Source: Bordetella parapertussis
GTDB lineage: Bacteria; Pseudomonadota; Gammaproteobacteria; Burkholderiales; Burkholderiaceae_B
Length of the DNA: 47,540 nucleotides
Assembly: GCA_945862495.1 (NCBI GenBank)
Contig: CAMAYM010000007.1
Location: forward strand, 1 to 47,540
Direction: 5' to 3'
Below, one piece after another: positions 7,840 through 15,933 of this stretch; positions within the stretch are counted from its first letter, which is position 1; every line of letters begins with the position of its first letter. A model generated the notes under the pieces. The model searched no databases and was not told the origin of the DNA. It was given only the letters and a program-made list of their open reading frames with translations. The translations under genes and the position numbers were made by a program.

Positions 7840-8477
7840 TTCAGCCCTCCCCAATGCAGCCCTCCCTCAAAGATATCGGGCGTGGATTTTCCAATCCCAC
7901 GCTGTGCAGTCAGGCCGTATTTCGCCAAGCTTTAGACGCCTTGTCATTGCCTGGCCAGCCCCAGACGCTTGACCTAAGCTTATCCCAGCCCGAGATCCAA
8001 GTGCCCCAACACGCACATGCAGCCGCTGCAGCATTGTTGCTGGCGTTGTTGGATCAAGATTGCAAAGTGTGGCTATCTGAGGGTTTTGCCAGCAGTTATG
8101 CTGGACCTTGGTTGAGATTTCACACGGGTTGTTCAATTGTCACTGCGCCCGATCAAGCCGATTTTGTCTGGGTGGCCGATGCCAAGGAGCTGCCCGCGTT
8201 AGAACAATTGGCCCAGGGCAATGCCCAGTATCCGGAGCTGTCTGCCACCTGTGTCGTGCAAGTGACCGATGTCAACACCGCTTCCACCGCAGAGGCTTGG
8301 ACGCTCAGTGGTCCTGGCATCAACGGGACGCGCCCGTTGACCTTGAAGGGTTTGCCAGACAGTTTTGTCTCTGCGCGCCGCGCGAGCCAGGTCCATGCAC
8401 CCTGTGGTCTTGACTTTTTCTTCACCCACCACGACACCTTGATTGGCTTGCCCCGATCAACCCAAGTGAAGGACTGA
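7836..8477 (+). CDS. phnH: C-P lyase core subunit PhnH
   Basis: 213 residues. Structural subunit of the core complex with a PLP-transferase-like fold but no PLP site. Family features are FSNPTLCSQAVFRQALDALSLPG near the N-terminus, a long alanine/leucine-rich helix (AAAAALLLALLDQDCKVWL), LSGPGINGTRPLTLKGLP, and the C-terminal CGLDFFF ... LIGLPRSTQV. The GTG at 7836 overlaps the phnG stop codon as GTGA; an internal ATG at 7854 is an alternative. The 3' end (CCAAGTGAAGGACTGAC) doubles as the ribosome-binding region of phnI and resembles the repeat at the phnI end. Confidence 0.93.
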   Translation: MIQPSPMQPSLKDIGRGFSNPTLCSQAVFRQALDALSLPGQPQTLDLSLSQPEIQVPQHAHAAAAALLLALLDQDCKVWLSEGFASSYAGPWLRFHTGCSIVTAPDQADFVWVADAKELPALEQLAQGNAQYPELSATCVVQVTDVNTASTAEAWTLSGPGINGTRPLTLKGLPDSFVSARRASQVHAPCGLDFFFTHHDTLIGLPRSTQVKD

Positions 8478-8481
8478 CGCC

Positions 8482-9621
8482 ATGTATGTAGCGGTCAAAG
8501 GGGGCGAAGCCGCCATCCTCAATAGTTATGAATTGCTCGCGCAGCAGCGTCGTGGCGATCCTGAAGTGCCAGAGCTCAGCGTGGCGCAAATTCGTCAACA
8601 GCTGCGTTTGAGCGTTGACCGTGTCATGACAGAAGGCTCTGTGTACGACCCAGACTTAGCGGCCTTGGCCATTAAGCAAAGCGCCGGTGATTTGGTGGAA
8701 GCGATCTTTTTATTGCGCGCCTATCGTGCAACCTTGCCAAGACTGGGCTACACCCAGCCGCTCGATACAGGACGCATGCAGATTGCGCGTCGCATCTCGG
8801 CCGCCTTTAAAGATCTGCCGGGTGGCCAGGTGTTGGGCCCGACCTACGACTATACCCAGCGATTGTTAGATTTCAGTTTGTTGGCCACAGGTCAGTCCGC
8901 ACCCGTGGCGCGCAAAGGCGAGGCTAATCACGACGCCACACCTAGAGTGGTCGATTTGCTTAGCCACGAAAGCTTGCTCGAAGGGCAAGTCCCCGAAGAG
9001 GGCGATCCTGATCCTTTTGATTTAACGCGACAGCCTGTGCGGTTTCCTGCCAATCGCTCTGCCAGACTTCAAAATTTGGCGCGTGCCGACGAAGGCTTTT
9101 TATTGGCCATGGCCTATTCCACGCAGCGTGGCTATTCTGAATCCCATCCTTTTGTGGGTGAGATTCGTTTTGGCACGGTCGAGTTGTGCGTCGTGCCAGA
9201 AGAACTTGGCTTTGAAATTTCCGTCGGTGATTTACCCGTTACGGAATGCCAAATGATTAACCAATTTCAAGGCAGTCTCACGCAACCGCCGCAGTTTACG
9301 CGGGGCTATGGTTTGGCCTTTGGTCACAGCGAACGTAAAGCCATGGCCATGTCCTTGGTGGATCGTGCTCTCCGCGCAGACGAGTTGGGCGAGGCCGTTG
9401 TTTCGCCTGCGCAGATGCAAGAATTTGTCATGTCACACAGTGACAGCTTAGAAAGCTCGGGCTTTGTGCAGCATTTGAAACTGCCGCATTACGTCGACTT
9501 TCAGTCCGAATTGGAGTTGGTCCGGAAAATGCGACAGTCACATGTCTTTCCTGGGGTTGACCAAGTGAAGGATGACCAAGCTAAGCGTGACCAAGCGAAG
9601 GATGACCATGTCGCAAAATAA
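8482..9621 (+). CDS. phnI: C-P lyase core subunit PhnI
   Basis: 379 residues. Catalytic subunit of the nucleosidase step: with PhnG, PhnH and PhnL it attaches the phosphonate to C1 of the ribose of ATP/GTP. Recognised by MYVAVKGGEAAILNSYELL at the start, then ALAIKQSAGDLVEAIFLLRAYR, RRISAAFKDLPGGQ and YTQRLLDFSLL, and FGHSERKAMAMSLVDRAL near residue 275. GAAGGA lies upstream within the phnH end. Residues 359-379 are a charged tail of four pentapeptides of the form x-D-Q/H-x-K encoded by 15-bp repeats. The gene overlaps phnJ by 14 bases. Confidence 0.94.
   Translation: MYVAVKGGEAAILNSYELLAQQRRGDPEVPELSVAQIRQQLRLSVDRVMTEGSVYDPDLAALAIKQSAGDLVEAIFLLRAYRATLPRLGYTQPLDTGRMQIARRISAAFKDLPGGQVLGPTYDYTQRLLDFSLLATGQSAPVARKGEANHDATPRVVDLLSHESLLEGQVPEEGDPDPFDLTRQPVRFPANRSARLQNLARADEGFLLAMAYSTQRGYSESHPFVGEIRFGTVELCVVPEELGFEISVGDLPVTECQMINQFQGSLTQPPQFTRGYGLAFGHSERKAMAMSLVDRALRADELGEAVVSPAQMQEFVMSHSDSLESSGFVQHLKLPHYVDFQSELELVRKMRQSHVFPGVDQVKDDQAKRDQAKDDHVAK
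9556..9615 (+). repeat. 15-bp tandem repeats at the phnI/phnJ junction
   Basis: Units 9556-9570, 9571-9585, 9586-9600 and a diverged 9601-9615, consensus close to GATGACCAAGNNAAG. In phnI they encode the C-terminal pentapeptides. The same bases supply GAAGG plus ATGACC, so the last copy carries the ribosome-binding site and start of phnJ, and the first boundary (GAAGGATGACCAAG at 9567-9580) is a near copy of that start region. Confidence 0.85.
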
Positions 9622-10477
9622 TCCCGTCGCGTCTGGTCCTGCGCGTGATCCGCATATCAATTTTGCCTATCTAGACGAGCGCACCAAGCGCATGATTCGG
9701 CGCGCCATCCTTAAGGCGGTTGCCATTCCTGGCTATCAAGTACCTTTTGGTTCGCGTGAAATGCCCTTGCCCTATGGCTGGGGGACAGGTGGCATTCAAG
9801 TCACGGCCTCGATCATCGGGTCGACCGATGTGCTCAAGGTGATTGACCAAGGTTCTGATGATACGGTCAATGCCGTCAATATTCGCCGCTTCTTTCAACG
9901 CACAACAGGCGTCGAGGTGACGACCGACACCACGCTCGCCAGCATTATTCAAACGCGTCACCGCATTCCAGAAACGCCGCTGCGTGAAGGACAGGTCCTG
10001 GTGTATCAGGTACCGGTGCCCGAGCCCATGCAGCATCTGGAGCCGCGTGAACAAGAGACCCGACAACTGCACGCCTTGCAAGAGTATGGCCTGATGCATG
10101 TCAATTTATTTGAAGACTTGTCGCACTACGGACACATCTCCAGCACCTATGACTACCCGGTGTTGGTCAACGGTCGCTACATCATGTCGCCGTCACCCAT
10201 TCCAAAATTTGATAATCCAAAAATGCATCTCAATCCTGCCTTGCAGCTGTTTGGCGCAGGTCGAGAAAAACGTATTTATGCCGTGCCGCCTTACACCACG
10301 GTTGAGAGCTTGGGCTTTGACGATCACCCCTTTGAGATTCAACGCTGGGAGTCAGCCTGTGAGCTTTGTGGCTCCAAAGAAAGTTTCTTGGACGAAGTGC
10401 TCATGGATGATCAGGGCAAAAAAATGTTTGTCTGCTCCGACAGTGACTATTGCAGCAAACGGCAGGTGGCGCCATGA
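9608..10477 (+). CDS. phnJ: C-P lyase PhnJ (radical SAM, C-P bond cleavage)
   Basis: 289 residues. Radical SAM enzyme that cleaves the C-P bond of 5-phosphoribosyl 1-phosphonate, releasing the alkane and 5-phosphoribosyl 1,2-cyclic phosphate. The C-terminal cysteines are C251, C254, C276 and C282, spaced CX2CX21CX5C, exactly as in the E. coli enzyme (three bind the 4Fe-4S cluster, the fourth is catalytic). Other features are NFAYLDERTKRMIRRAILKA, GRYIMSPSPIPKFDNPKM and PYTTVESLGFDDHPFEI. ATG 9608 is preferred because AGG lies 7 bases upstream; ATG 9602 and the ATG at 9572 inside the upstream repeat are also in frame. Overlaps phnI by 14 bases and phnK by 4 (ATGA). Confidence 0.96.
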   Translation: MSQNNPVASGPARDPHINFAYLDERTKRMIRRAILKAVAIPGYQVPFGSREMPLPYGWGTGGIQVTASIIGSTDVLKVIDQGSDDTVNAVNIRRFFQRTTGVEVTTDTTLASIIQTRHRIPETPLREGQVLVYQVPVPEPMQHLEPREQETRQLHALQEYGLMHVNLFEDLSHYGHISSTYDYPVLVNGRYIMSPSPIPKFDNPKMHLNPALQLFGAGREKRIYAVPPYTTVESLGFDDHPFEIQRWESACELCGSKESFLDEVLMDDQGKKMFVCSDSDYCSKRQVAP

Positions 10478-11262
10478 GTGAACTGGATACTACGCCGCCT
10501 TTGATGCGCGTGCAGGGCTTGTCTTGCGCCTATGGTGCGAAAACCGTGGTGCGCGATATTTCTTTTGACCTCTGGCCCGGCGAAGTGCTGGCCATTGTGG
10601 GTGAGTCGGGCTCCGGTAAAACGACCTTACTCAATACCGTGGCGGCGCGGCACATGCCTAGCGCGGGCCACGTGTATTTTGATTTGCGTGACCACGGCTT
10701 GCAAGAAATCTATGCTATGTCCGAGGCGCAACGACGCATGCTGGCCCGGACCGATTGGGGCTTTGTGCACCAACATGCCGCCGAGGGTTTGCGCATGAAC
10801 GTGTCCGCAGGTGCCAATGTGAGCGAACGCTTGATGGCCTTGGGTCAGCGCCACTATGGACAGCTGCGCGCGCAAGCCATTGATTGGCTCGAGCGCGTGG
10901 AAATCAACCCAAACCGCATTGATGATCGTCCCGATACGTTCTCGGGCGGTATGCGCCAACGGCTGCAAATCGCACGCAATCTCATTACCCAGCCACGCTT
11001 GGTATTTATGGATGAGCCGACTTCAGGTTTGGACGTGTCCGTGCAAGCCAAACTGCTCGACATGATGCGCACCCTTACACGTCAAATGAACTTGGCCGCC
11101 ATCATTGTGACGCATGACTTGGCCGTCGCTCGACTGTTAGCACAACGCATGATGGTGATGCAAAACGGTCAGGCGGTTGAAACAGGCTTGACCGATCAGG
11201 TGCTAGACGATCCTCAGCATCCCTACACGCAGTTGTTGGTTTCTTCGGTATTGCAGCCATGA
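10474..11262 (+). CDS. phnK: PhnK ABC-type ATPase of C-P lyase
   Basis: 262 residues. ATP-binding-cassette protein that docks on the PhnJ side of the core complex; it is not a membrane transporter subunit. Walker A is GESGSGKTT near residue 42, the signature SGGMRQR and Walker B LVFMDEPTSGLD near 170, and the C-terminus has DDPQHPYTQLLVSSVLQP as in oligopeptide-type ATPases. The ATG at 10474 overlaps the phnJ stop as ATGA; eight upstream codons in frame lie within phnJ and have no support. Its own TGA overlaps the phnL start in the same way, showing tight translational coupling. Confidence 0.94.
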   Translation: MSELDTTPPLMRVQGLSCAYGAKTVVRDISFDLWPGEVLAIVGESGSGKTTLLNTVAARHMPSAGHVYFDLRDHGLQEIYAMSEAQRRMLARTDWGFVHQHAAEGLRMNVSAGANVSERLMALGQRHYGQLRAQAIDWLERVEINPNRIDDRPDTFSGGMRQRLQIARNLITQPRLVFMDEPTSGLDVSVQAKLLDMMRTLTRQMNLAAIIVTHDLAVARLLAQRMMVMQNGQAVETGLTDQVLDDPQHPYTQLLVSSVLQP

Positions 11263-11987
11263 CAATCTACAGCACAGACACGCAGCCCATGCTGCAGATG
11301 AACAAGCTGAGCAAGCAGTTTTTATTGCACTTGCAAAACAGCACGGCCTTGACCGTGTTGCAAAACTTTAACCTGACCTTAAGTCCGGGTGAATGCGTAC
11401 GCTTAAGTGGCCCCTCTGGCATGGGCAAAAGCACCATCCTGAAACTCGCCTATGGCAACTATCGCGCCAGTGCCGGTGAAATTTTGGTGCGCGATACCGA
11501 TGGTCAATATATCGACATGACCCAAGCCAGCGCGCGTGCGGTGTTGCATTTGCGTGCGCATTCGATGGGCTATGTCAGTCAGTTTTTGAGAGTCATTCCG
11601 CGTGTGGCTGCGATTGATATTGTGGCCGAGCCTTTGCTGGAAAACGGCCTGGATCTCGTCAGTCGCGAGCAAGCCCGTGAACAGGCTGCGCACTGGCTGA
11701 CCCGTTTGCGCATTCCTGAGGCGTTGTGGCAATTACCACCTGCGACCTTTTCTGGCGGCGAGCAACAGCGCATCAACCTGGCCCGCAGCTTTATCAAACC
11801 ACGGCCCTTGCTCTTGCTGGATGAGCCCACAGCGTCCCTTGATCCTGTCAATACCCAAACAGTGATCGAGATGATTGTTCAAGCCCGCGCTCAGGGTGTG
11901 GCCATTCTTGGTATTTTTCACGATGACACGGTGGCACAACAAGTGGTCAGCCGCACGGTGTCCATGCTGCCCTTGGAAACACAATAA
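11259..11987 (+). CDS. phnL: PhnL ABC-type ATPase of C-P lyase
   Basis: 242 residues. Second ABC-type ATPase of the C-P lyase system, needed in vitro with PhnGHI for the nucleosidase reaction. Walker A is GPSGMGKST, the signature SGGEQQR, and Walker B LLLLDEPTASLDP. Helical region LRAHSMGYVSQFLRVIPRVAA and the C-terminal GIFHDDTVAQQVVSR are typical of PhnL. The start ATG overlaps the phnK stop (ATGA), and the stop overlaps the phnM start as TAATG. Confidence 0.94.
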   Translation: MTIYSTDTQPMLQMNKLSKQFLLHLQNSTALTVLQNFNLTLSPGECVRLSGPSGMGKSTILKLAYGNYRASAGEILVRDTDGQYIDMTQASARAVLHLRAHSMGYVSQFLRVIPRVAAIDIVAEPLLENGLDLVSREQAREQAAHWLTRLRIPEALWQLPPATFSGGEQQRINLARSFIKPRPLLLLDEPTASLDPVNTQTVIEMIVQARAQGVAILGIFHDDTVAQQVVSRTVSMLPLETQ

Positions 11988-13156
11988 TGCACACGCCAAC
12001 TTCTACTCCAGTTGTTTTCACCAATGCACGCTTAGTACTGCAAGAAGAAGTGGTGCAGGGCAGTCTGACCAGCCAGGAGGGCCTGATTCAGCGTATCGAT
12101 CAAGGTCAAACTTCGGTGCCCCACGCCATCGATCTCGAGGGTGACTATCTTCTGCCGGGATTAGTTGAAGTTCACACCGATAATTTTGAACGGCACATGA
12201 TGCCGCGTCCCAAAGTACGTTGGGATGACGCACCTGCCGTGCTTGCGCACGATGCCGAAATTGCTGCAGCCGGTATTACCACTGTCCTGGACGCCTTAGG
12301 AGTAGGCGAGGCCGATCCAGAAAGCGTACGTGGCAGCGAATGGAACACAGTGCTGGCGTGTATGTCAGACTTTGCCAAACGAGGCGTCCTGCGTGCTGAT
12401 CATTATTTACATGTGCGCTGTGAATTGCCTGCACCCAACACCCTTGAGTTGTTTGAGCCTTTTATAGGCAATGACTTAGTAAAAATGATTTCGGTGATGG
12501 ACCATACCCCTGGTCAGCGCCAATGGGAAAACATTGAGCAAGCCTGGATTTATTTTTCTGGAAAAAAAGGCTGGTCCAGAGAAAAATTTGAGGAGCGTGT
12601 CGCCCTGTCACAAGAGACGCAGGCGCGTTATGCCCAACCTCATCGTGCATACTTTACCCAATACTGTCAGGATCATCACATTACCTTGGCGAGCCATGAC
12701 GACACCACGGTGGCGCATGTCGAGGAGGCCTTCGCCGAAGGCGCAACGGTGTGTGAGTTTCCCACGACGGTCGTGGCAGCCCAAGCATCCAGAGCGCGCA
12801 ACATGTTCAACATCATGGGCGGTCCCAATGTGGTGCGGGGCGGCTCGCATTCGGGCAATGTGTCTGCCACTGAGCTGGTTAAGCTGGGTTTGGTCGATAT
12901 CTTATCGTCCGACTATGTGCCCGGCAGTTTGATCTCCGCGATGGTGCGTCTGACTGAAACCACGGACTTAAGCTTGCCACAGGCCGTGGCCTTGGTCAGT
13001 CGAAACCCAGCAAAGTCTGTTGGCCTGCACGACAGGGGCAGCCTTGAAATGGGTTTGCGCTCGGATTTGCTTCAAGTGCGGATGCTCACGTTGCCCGATG
13101 GACGTCAACAACCAGTTGTGCGTGCGGTGTGGCGGGCTGGCGTGCGGGTTGTTTAA
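11987..13156 (+). CDS. phnM: PhnM triphosphate hydrolase
   Basis: 389 residues. Amidohydrolase-superfamily enzyme that removes pyrophosphate from 5-triphosphoribosyl 1-phosphonate, giving the PhnJ substrate. The metal-binding HxD is in GLVEVHTDNFERHMMPRPKVRW, followed by AEIAAAGITTVLDALGVGE, HVRCELPAPNTLELFEPF, the second metal region SHDDTTVAHVEEA and the late SSDYVPGSL. The gene ends at VRVV with a TAA that is the last codon of the first of three 16-bp tandem repeats. It is the last gene of the phnG-M block. Confidence 0.95.
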   Translation: MHTPTSTPVVFTNARLVLQEEVVQGSLTSQEGLIQRIDQGQTSVPHAIDLEGDYLLPGLVEVHTDNFERHMMPRPKVRWDDAPAVLAHDAEIAAAGITTVLDALGVGEADPESVRGSEWNTVLACMSDFAKRGVLRADHYLHVRCELPAPNTLELFEPFIGNDLVKMISVMDHTPGQRQWENIEQAWIYFSGKKGWSREKFEERVALSQETQARYAQPHRAYFTQYCQDHHITLASHDDTTVAHVEEAFAEGATVCEFPTTVVAAQASRARNMFNIMGGPNVVRGGSHSGNVSATELVKLGLVDILSSDYVPGSLISAMVRLTETTDLSLPQAVALVSRNPAKSVGLHDRGSLEMGLRSDLLQVRMLTLPDGRQQPVVRAVWRAGVRVV

Positions 13157-13188
13157 CGTGCGGCGTGTCTAACGTGCGGGTTGTCTAA
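13141..13188 (+). repeat. Three 16-bp tandem repeats at the end of phnM
   Basis: Units 13141-13156, 13157-13172 and 13173-13188, of the form CGTGCGGNNTGTYTAA, two of them differing by a single base. Unit 1 encodes the last codons and the TAA of phnM; units 2 and 3 lie just downstream and each also end in TAA. Confidence 0.9.
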
Positions 13189-13230
13189 GTCCGTGTGACC
13201 TAAATTCCGCATTGTTTAAATGCGTCATAA

Positions 13231-13272
13231 CAGTGAAATATTCAAACCCTATTCTGATGAATATATTCACTG
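13231..13272. promoter_or_regulatory. Inverted repeat / operator-like pair upstream of phnC
   Basis: Within the 139-base gap between phnM and phnC, bases 13231-13243 and 13259-13272 form an inverted repeat with one extra base in the right arm. The right part contains TGAATATATTCA (13258-13269), a perfect 12-bp palindrome, and the left part the similar TGAAATATTCA (13234-13244). The AT-rich stretch that follows runs to the phnC ATG without a Shine-Dalgarno. This suggests that phnCDEE has its own promoter and regulator site. Confidence 0.5.
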
Positions 13273-13295
13273 ATTATTGATAAAAAATTTAAACA

Positions 13296-14117
13296 ATGAA
13301 GACCTTATCTATTCGCAATTTGACCAAACAGTTTGGTGCGCACACTGCTGTTGATAGCGTCTCACTAGAGGTCAATGCTGGCAGTTTCGTCAGTGTGATC
13401 GGCCGCTCAGGTGCGGGTAAATCGACCTTGCTGCGAATGATCAATCGTCTGAATGAACCCACCGAAGGCGCGATTGAGTATGACGGCGTCGTCGTCACCG
13501 ACCTCAAGGGTGTGGCGTTGAATGAGTGGCGCCGTAACTGCGCCATGGTATTTCAGCAATTCAACTTAGTGGGTCGCTTGGATGTCTTGACCAATGTGCT
13601 CATGGGACGTTTGACCACGGTCCCCACATGGCGTGCACTCCTCACACTCTGGAGTGACAAAGACAAGCTAGATGCTTTGGAAACCTTAGACCGCTTTGGT
13701 ATGGCTGATTTTGCTGCACAGCGCTGCGACCAACTGTCTGGTGGTCAGCAACAGCGCGTCGCGCTCTGTCGTGCCTTGGTGCAGAGACCTCAAATTATTT
13801 TGGCTGATGAGCCTATTGCCTCGCTTGACCCCAAAAATACCCTGATGGTGATGGATGCTTTAAAGCGTATCAACGAAGAGTTGGGTATCACGGTGATTTG
13901 CAACCTACACGACCTCGATATCGCACGCGACTATTGTGATCGCTTGGTCGGTATGTCTGATGGCCGCGTGGTGTTTGATGATGTGCCTGAGCAGTTTACC
14001 GAGGCCTTGGTGCATGACCTGTATGGCATCGAAGCTAACGATAAAACGCAACTCATTTCACCTGCGTTGAGTTCCCCCAATATGTCTGCTTTAAATCTAC
14101 AAGCTAGCCTCGTTTAG
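13296..14117 (+). CDS. phnC: Phosphonate ABC transporter ATPase PhnC
   Basis: 273 residues. ATP-hydrolysing subunit of the PhnCDE importer. Walker A GRSGAGKST near residue 35, SGGQQQRVALCRAL, Walker B IILADEPIASLDP, and the PhnC-typical MINRLNEPTEGAIEYDG and NLHDLDIARDYCDRLVGMSDGRVVFD. The last roughly 25 residues are a serine/asparagine-rich tail. It is separated from phnM by 139 bases with operator-like repeats and is followed at 44 bases by phnD. No Shine-Dalgarno is seen before the ATG. Confidence 0.94.
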   Translation: MKTLSIRNLTKQFGAHTAVDSVSLEVNAGSFVSVIGRSGAGKSTLLRMINRLNEPTEGAIEYDGVVVTDLKGVALNEWRRNCAMVFQQFNLVGRLDVLTNVLMGRLTTVPTWRALLTLWSDKDKLDALETLDRFGMADFAAQRCDQLSGGQQQRVALCRALVQRPQIILADEPIASLDPKNTLMVMDALKRINEELGITVICNLHDLDIARDYCDRLVGMSDGRVVFDDVPEQFTEALVHDLYGIEANDKTQLISPALSSPNMSALNLQASLV

Positions 14118-14160
14118 TTTTACCTCAAGCCTTTTCTTCCCCGATTCAAGAGGATATTTT

Positions 14161-15063
14161 ATGTTGATCATTCGTCGTGCTCTGCTCGCTCTCGCTGCTT
14201 CAAGTCTCTTTGCCGTGTCTGCCCAAGCGCAAGACTGGAAAGCTAAATACCCCGAATTAGTTTTTGCCACGATCCCTGCCGAAAACGCAGCTCAAGTGAC
14301 TGAGCGTTTTTCTGATTTTGCTGCGTATCTGTCACGAGAAATTGGTGTGCCAGTGAAGTTGCGCACAGTTGGCGACTATGCTGCAGTGATTGAAGGTCAG
14401 CGTGCTGGTCAAATTCATATTGCTTACTACGGTCCTGCCTCCTATGCGCGCGCTCGCATGATTGGTGTGAAGACAACGCCTTTTGTTATAGAGGTCGCTA
14501 AAGGCGGCGTCAAGGGCTATCACTCCGTGTTTTATGTCAAAGCCGACTCCCCATATAAATCACTGGCTGACTTGAAGGGTAAAAATTTGGGTCTCGTTGA
14601 TCCTAACTCCACTTCAGGCAACAACGTGCCACGCTTTGTCATGAACACCATGAACATTAAACCTGAAGCGCATTTTGGCAAAGTGGTCTATACAGGAAGC
14701 CACGTCAATGCAGTGATGGCCTTGAATCAAGGGACCGTGGATGTCGCGGCCAACTGGTGGAACAACGAAAACGACTCTGAACTGCAACGCATGGTCGACA
14801 AGGGTATGGTCAAAAAAGATGATTTCCGTATGATCTTTAAATCAGATCAAATCGTGAACAGCCCCATGGCCTATTTAGACAGCCTCCCGCCGGAGCTCAA
14901 AAAGAAAATTGAAGAGGCTTTCTTGAATGCTGCTCAGAAAGATAAGGCTGCCTTTGACAAGTTATCCGATGGCAAATTAGAGCCTTACCAAACTGTGACG
15001 CATGAAGCCTATTTGCCAATTATCGAATTGAACAAGTTCGTTGATAGCCTGCGTAAAAAGTAA
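14161..15063 (+). CDS. phnD: Phosphonate-binding periplasmic protein PhnD
   Basis: 300 residues. Periplasmic receptor that delivers phosphonates (and often phosphite or phosphate esters) to PhnE. A signal peptide with cleavage after AQA is followed by LVFATIPAENAAQVTERF, HIAYYGPASYARA, GLVDPNSTSGNNVPRF and NQGTVDVAANWWNNE, all of the PhnD family. GAGGAT lies 6-10 bases before the ATG. It ends one base before the possible TTG start of phnE1. Confidence 0.93.
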   Translation: MLIIRRALLALAASSLFAVSAQAQDWKAKYPELVFATIPAENAAQVTERFSDFAAYLSREIGVPVKLRTVGDYAAVIEGQRAGQIHIAYYGPASYARARMIGVKTTPFVIEVAKGGVKGYHSVFYVKADSPYKSLADLKGKNLGLVDPNSTSGNNVPRFVMNTMNIKPEAHFGKVVYTGSHVNAVMALNQGTVDVAANWWNNENDSELQRMVDKGMVKKDDFRMIFKSDQIVNSPMAYLDSLPPELKKKIEEAFLNAAQKDKAAFDKLSDGKLEPYQTVTHEAYLPIIELNKFVDSLRKK

Positions 15064-15069
15064 TTGTCG

Positions 15070-15933
15070 ATGATTGATTCCCGTCCCCGACTATTGGAGA
15101 CCGCCTATGCCCAAGCGGTGGCACTTAAACGCCGCCAGCTTTGGCTAGGCATTTCATTATTGGTAATATTAGTTTTATTTTCCGGTCATTTTGCTGAGAT
15201 CTCTTTCTCAAAGCTTCATGAGAATATTGGTAGCTTTGTCAGCTACTTTGACAGAATCGCTCACCTGGACAACGGTCGTCCCGTCATTTCAGATCCCGCC
15301 GAGTGGTTTTGGGGTTGGAAAAAGTGGTTAGCCCTCATGGGCGAGACGCTGTTAATGGCCTACCTTGGCACCTTGCTTGGCGCCACCGCGGCGTTTGTCT
15401 TGTGTTTCTTGGCCAGTCAAAACCTGACAAAGAGCAAGGGCGTAGTATTTTTGACTCGCCGTTTGCTTGAGTTTTCAAGAACAGTGCCTGAGCTGGTGTT
15501 CGCACTGATTTTCGTTGTGGCCTTTAGCCTGGGTCCTTTGCCTGGCATCTTGGCACTCGCTATCCATAGCGCTGGTGCCTTAGGCAAACTCTTTGCCGAA
15601 GTCGTTGAAAATATCGACATGAAACCGGTCGAGGGCGTAGTCGCTGCGGGTGGCAACTGGTTTCACAAAATTCGTTTCGCAGTGTTGCCCCAAGTCGCTT
15701 CAAACTTTGCCAGCTATGCGTTGTTGCGCTTTGAAATCAACGTTAGAGGTGCCTCTGTGTTGGGCTTTGTGGGCGCGGGCGGTATCGGTCAAACCCTGCT
15801 CGAAGTCATCAGAAAGTTTTATTACGCAGACATCAGTGCTTTGTTGGTCATGATCATCGCAACAGTCATGATCATTGACGCTGTGACGGAACGCATTCGC
15901 CACAAACTCATCGGAATGGACGCCAGATCATGA
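15070..15933 (+). CDS. phnE: Phosphonate ABC transporter permease PhnE1
   Basis: 287 residues from ATG 15070; a TTG at 15064 adds two residues. Inner-membrane permease with about six membrane segments, starting near residue 26 (LWLGISLLVILVLF). The EAA-type cytoplasmic loop that contacts PhnC is at GVVAAGGNWFHKIRFAVLPQ, and GFVGAGGIGQTLLEVIRKF follows, both standard for PhnE. It overlaps the next permease by 4 bases (ATGA); two related permeases in a row are common in phn operons and probably form a heterodimer. Confidence 0.92.
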   Translation: MIDSRPRLLETAYAQAVALKRRQLWLGISLLVILVLFSGHFAEISFSKLHENIGSFVSYFDRIAHLDNGRPVISDPAEWFWGWKKWLALMGETLLMAYLGTLLGATAAFVLCFLASQNLTKSKGVVFLTRRLLEFSRTVPELVFALIFVVAFSLGPLPGILALAIHSAGALGKLFAEVVENIDMKPVEGVVAAGGNWFHKIRFAVLPQVASNFASYALLRFEINVRGASVLGFVGAGGIGQTLLEVIRKFYYADISALLVMIIATVMIIDAVTERIRHKLIGMDARS

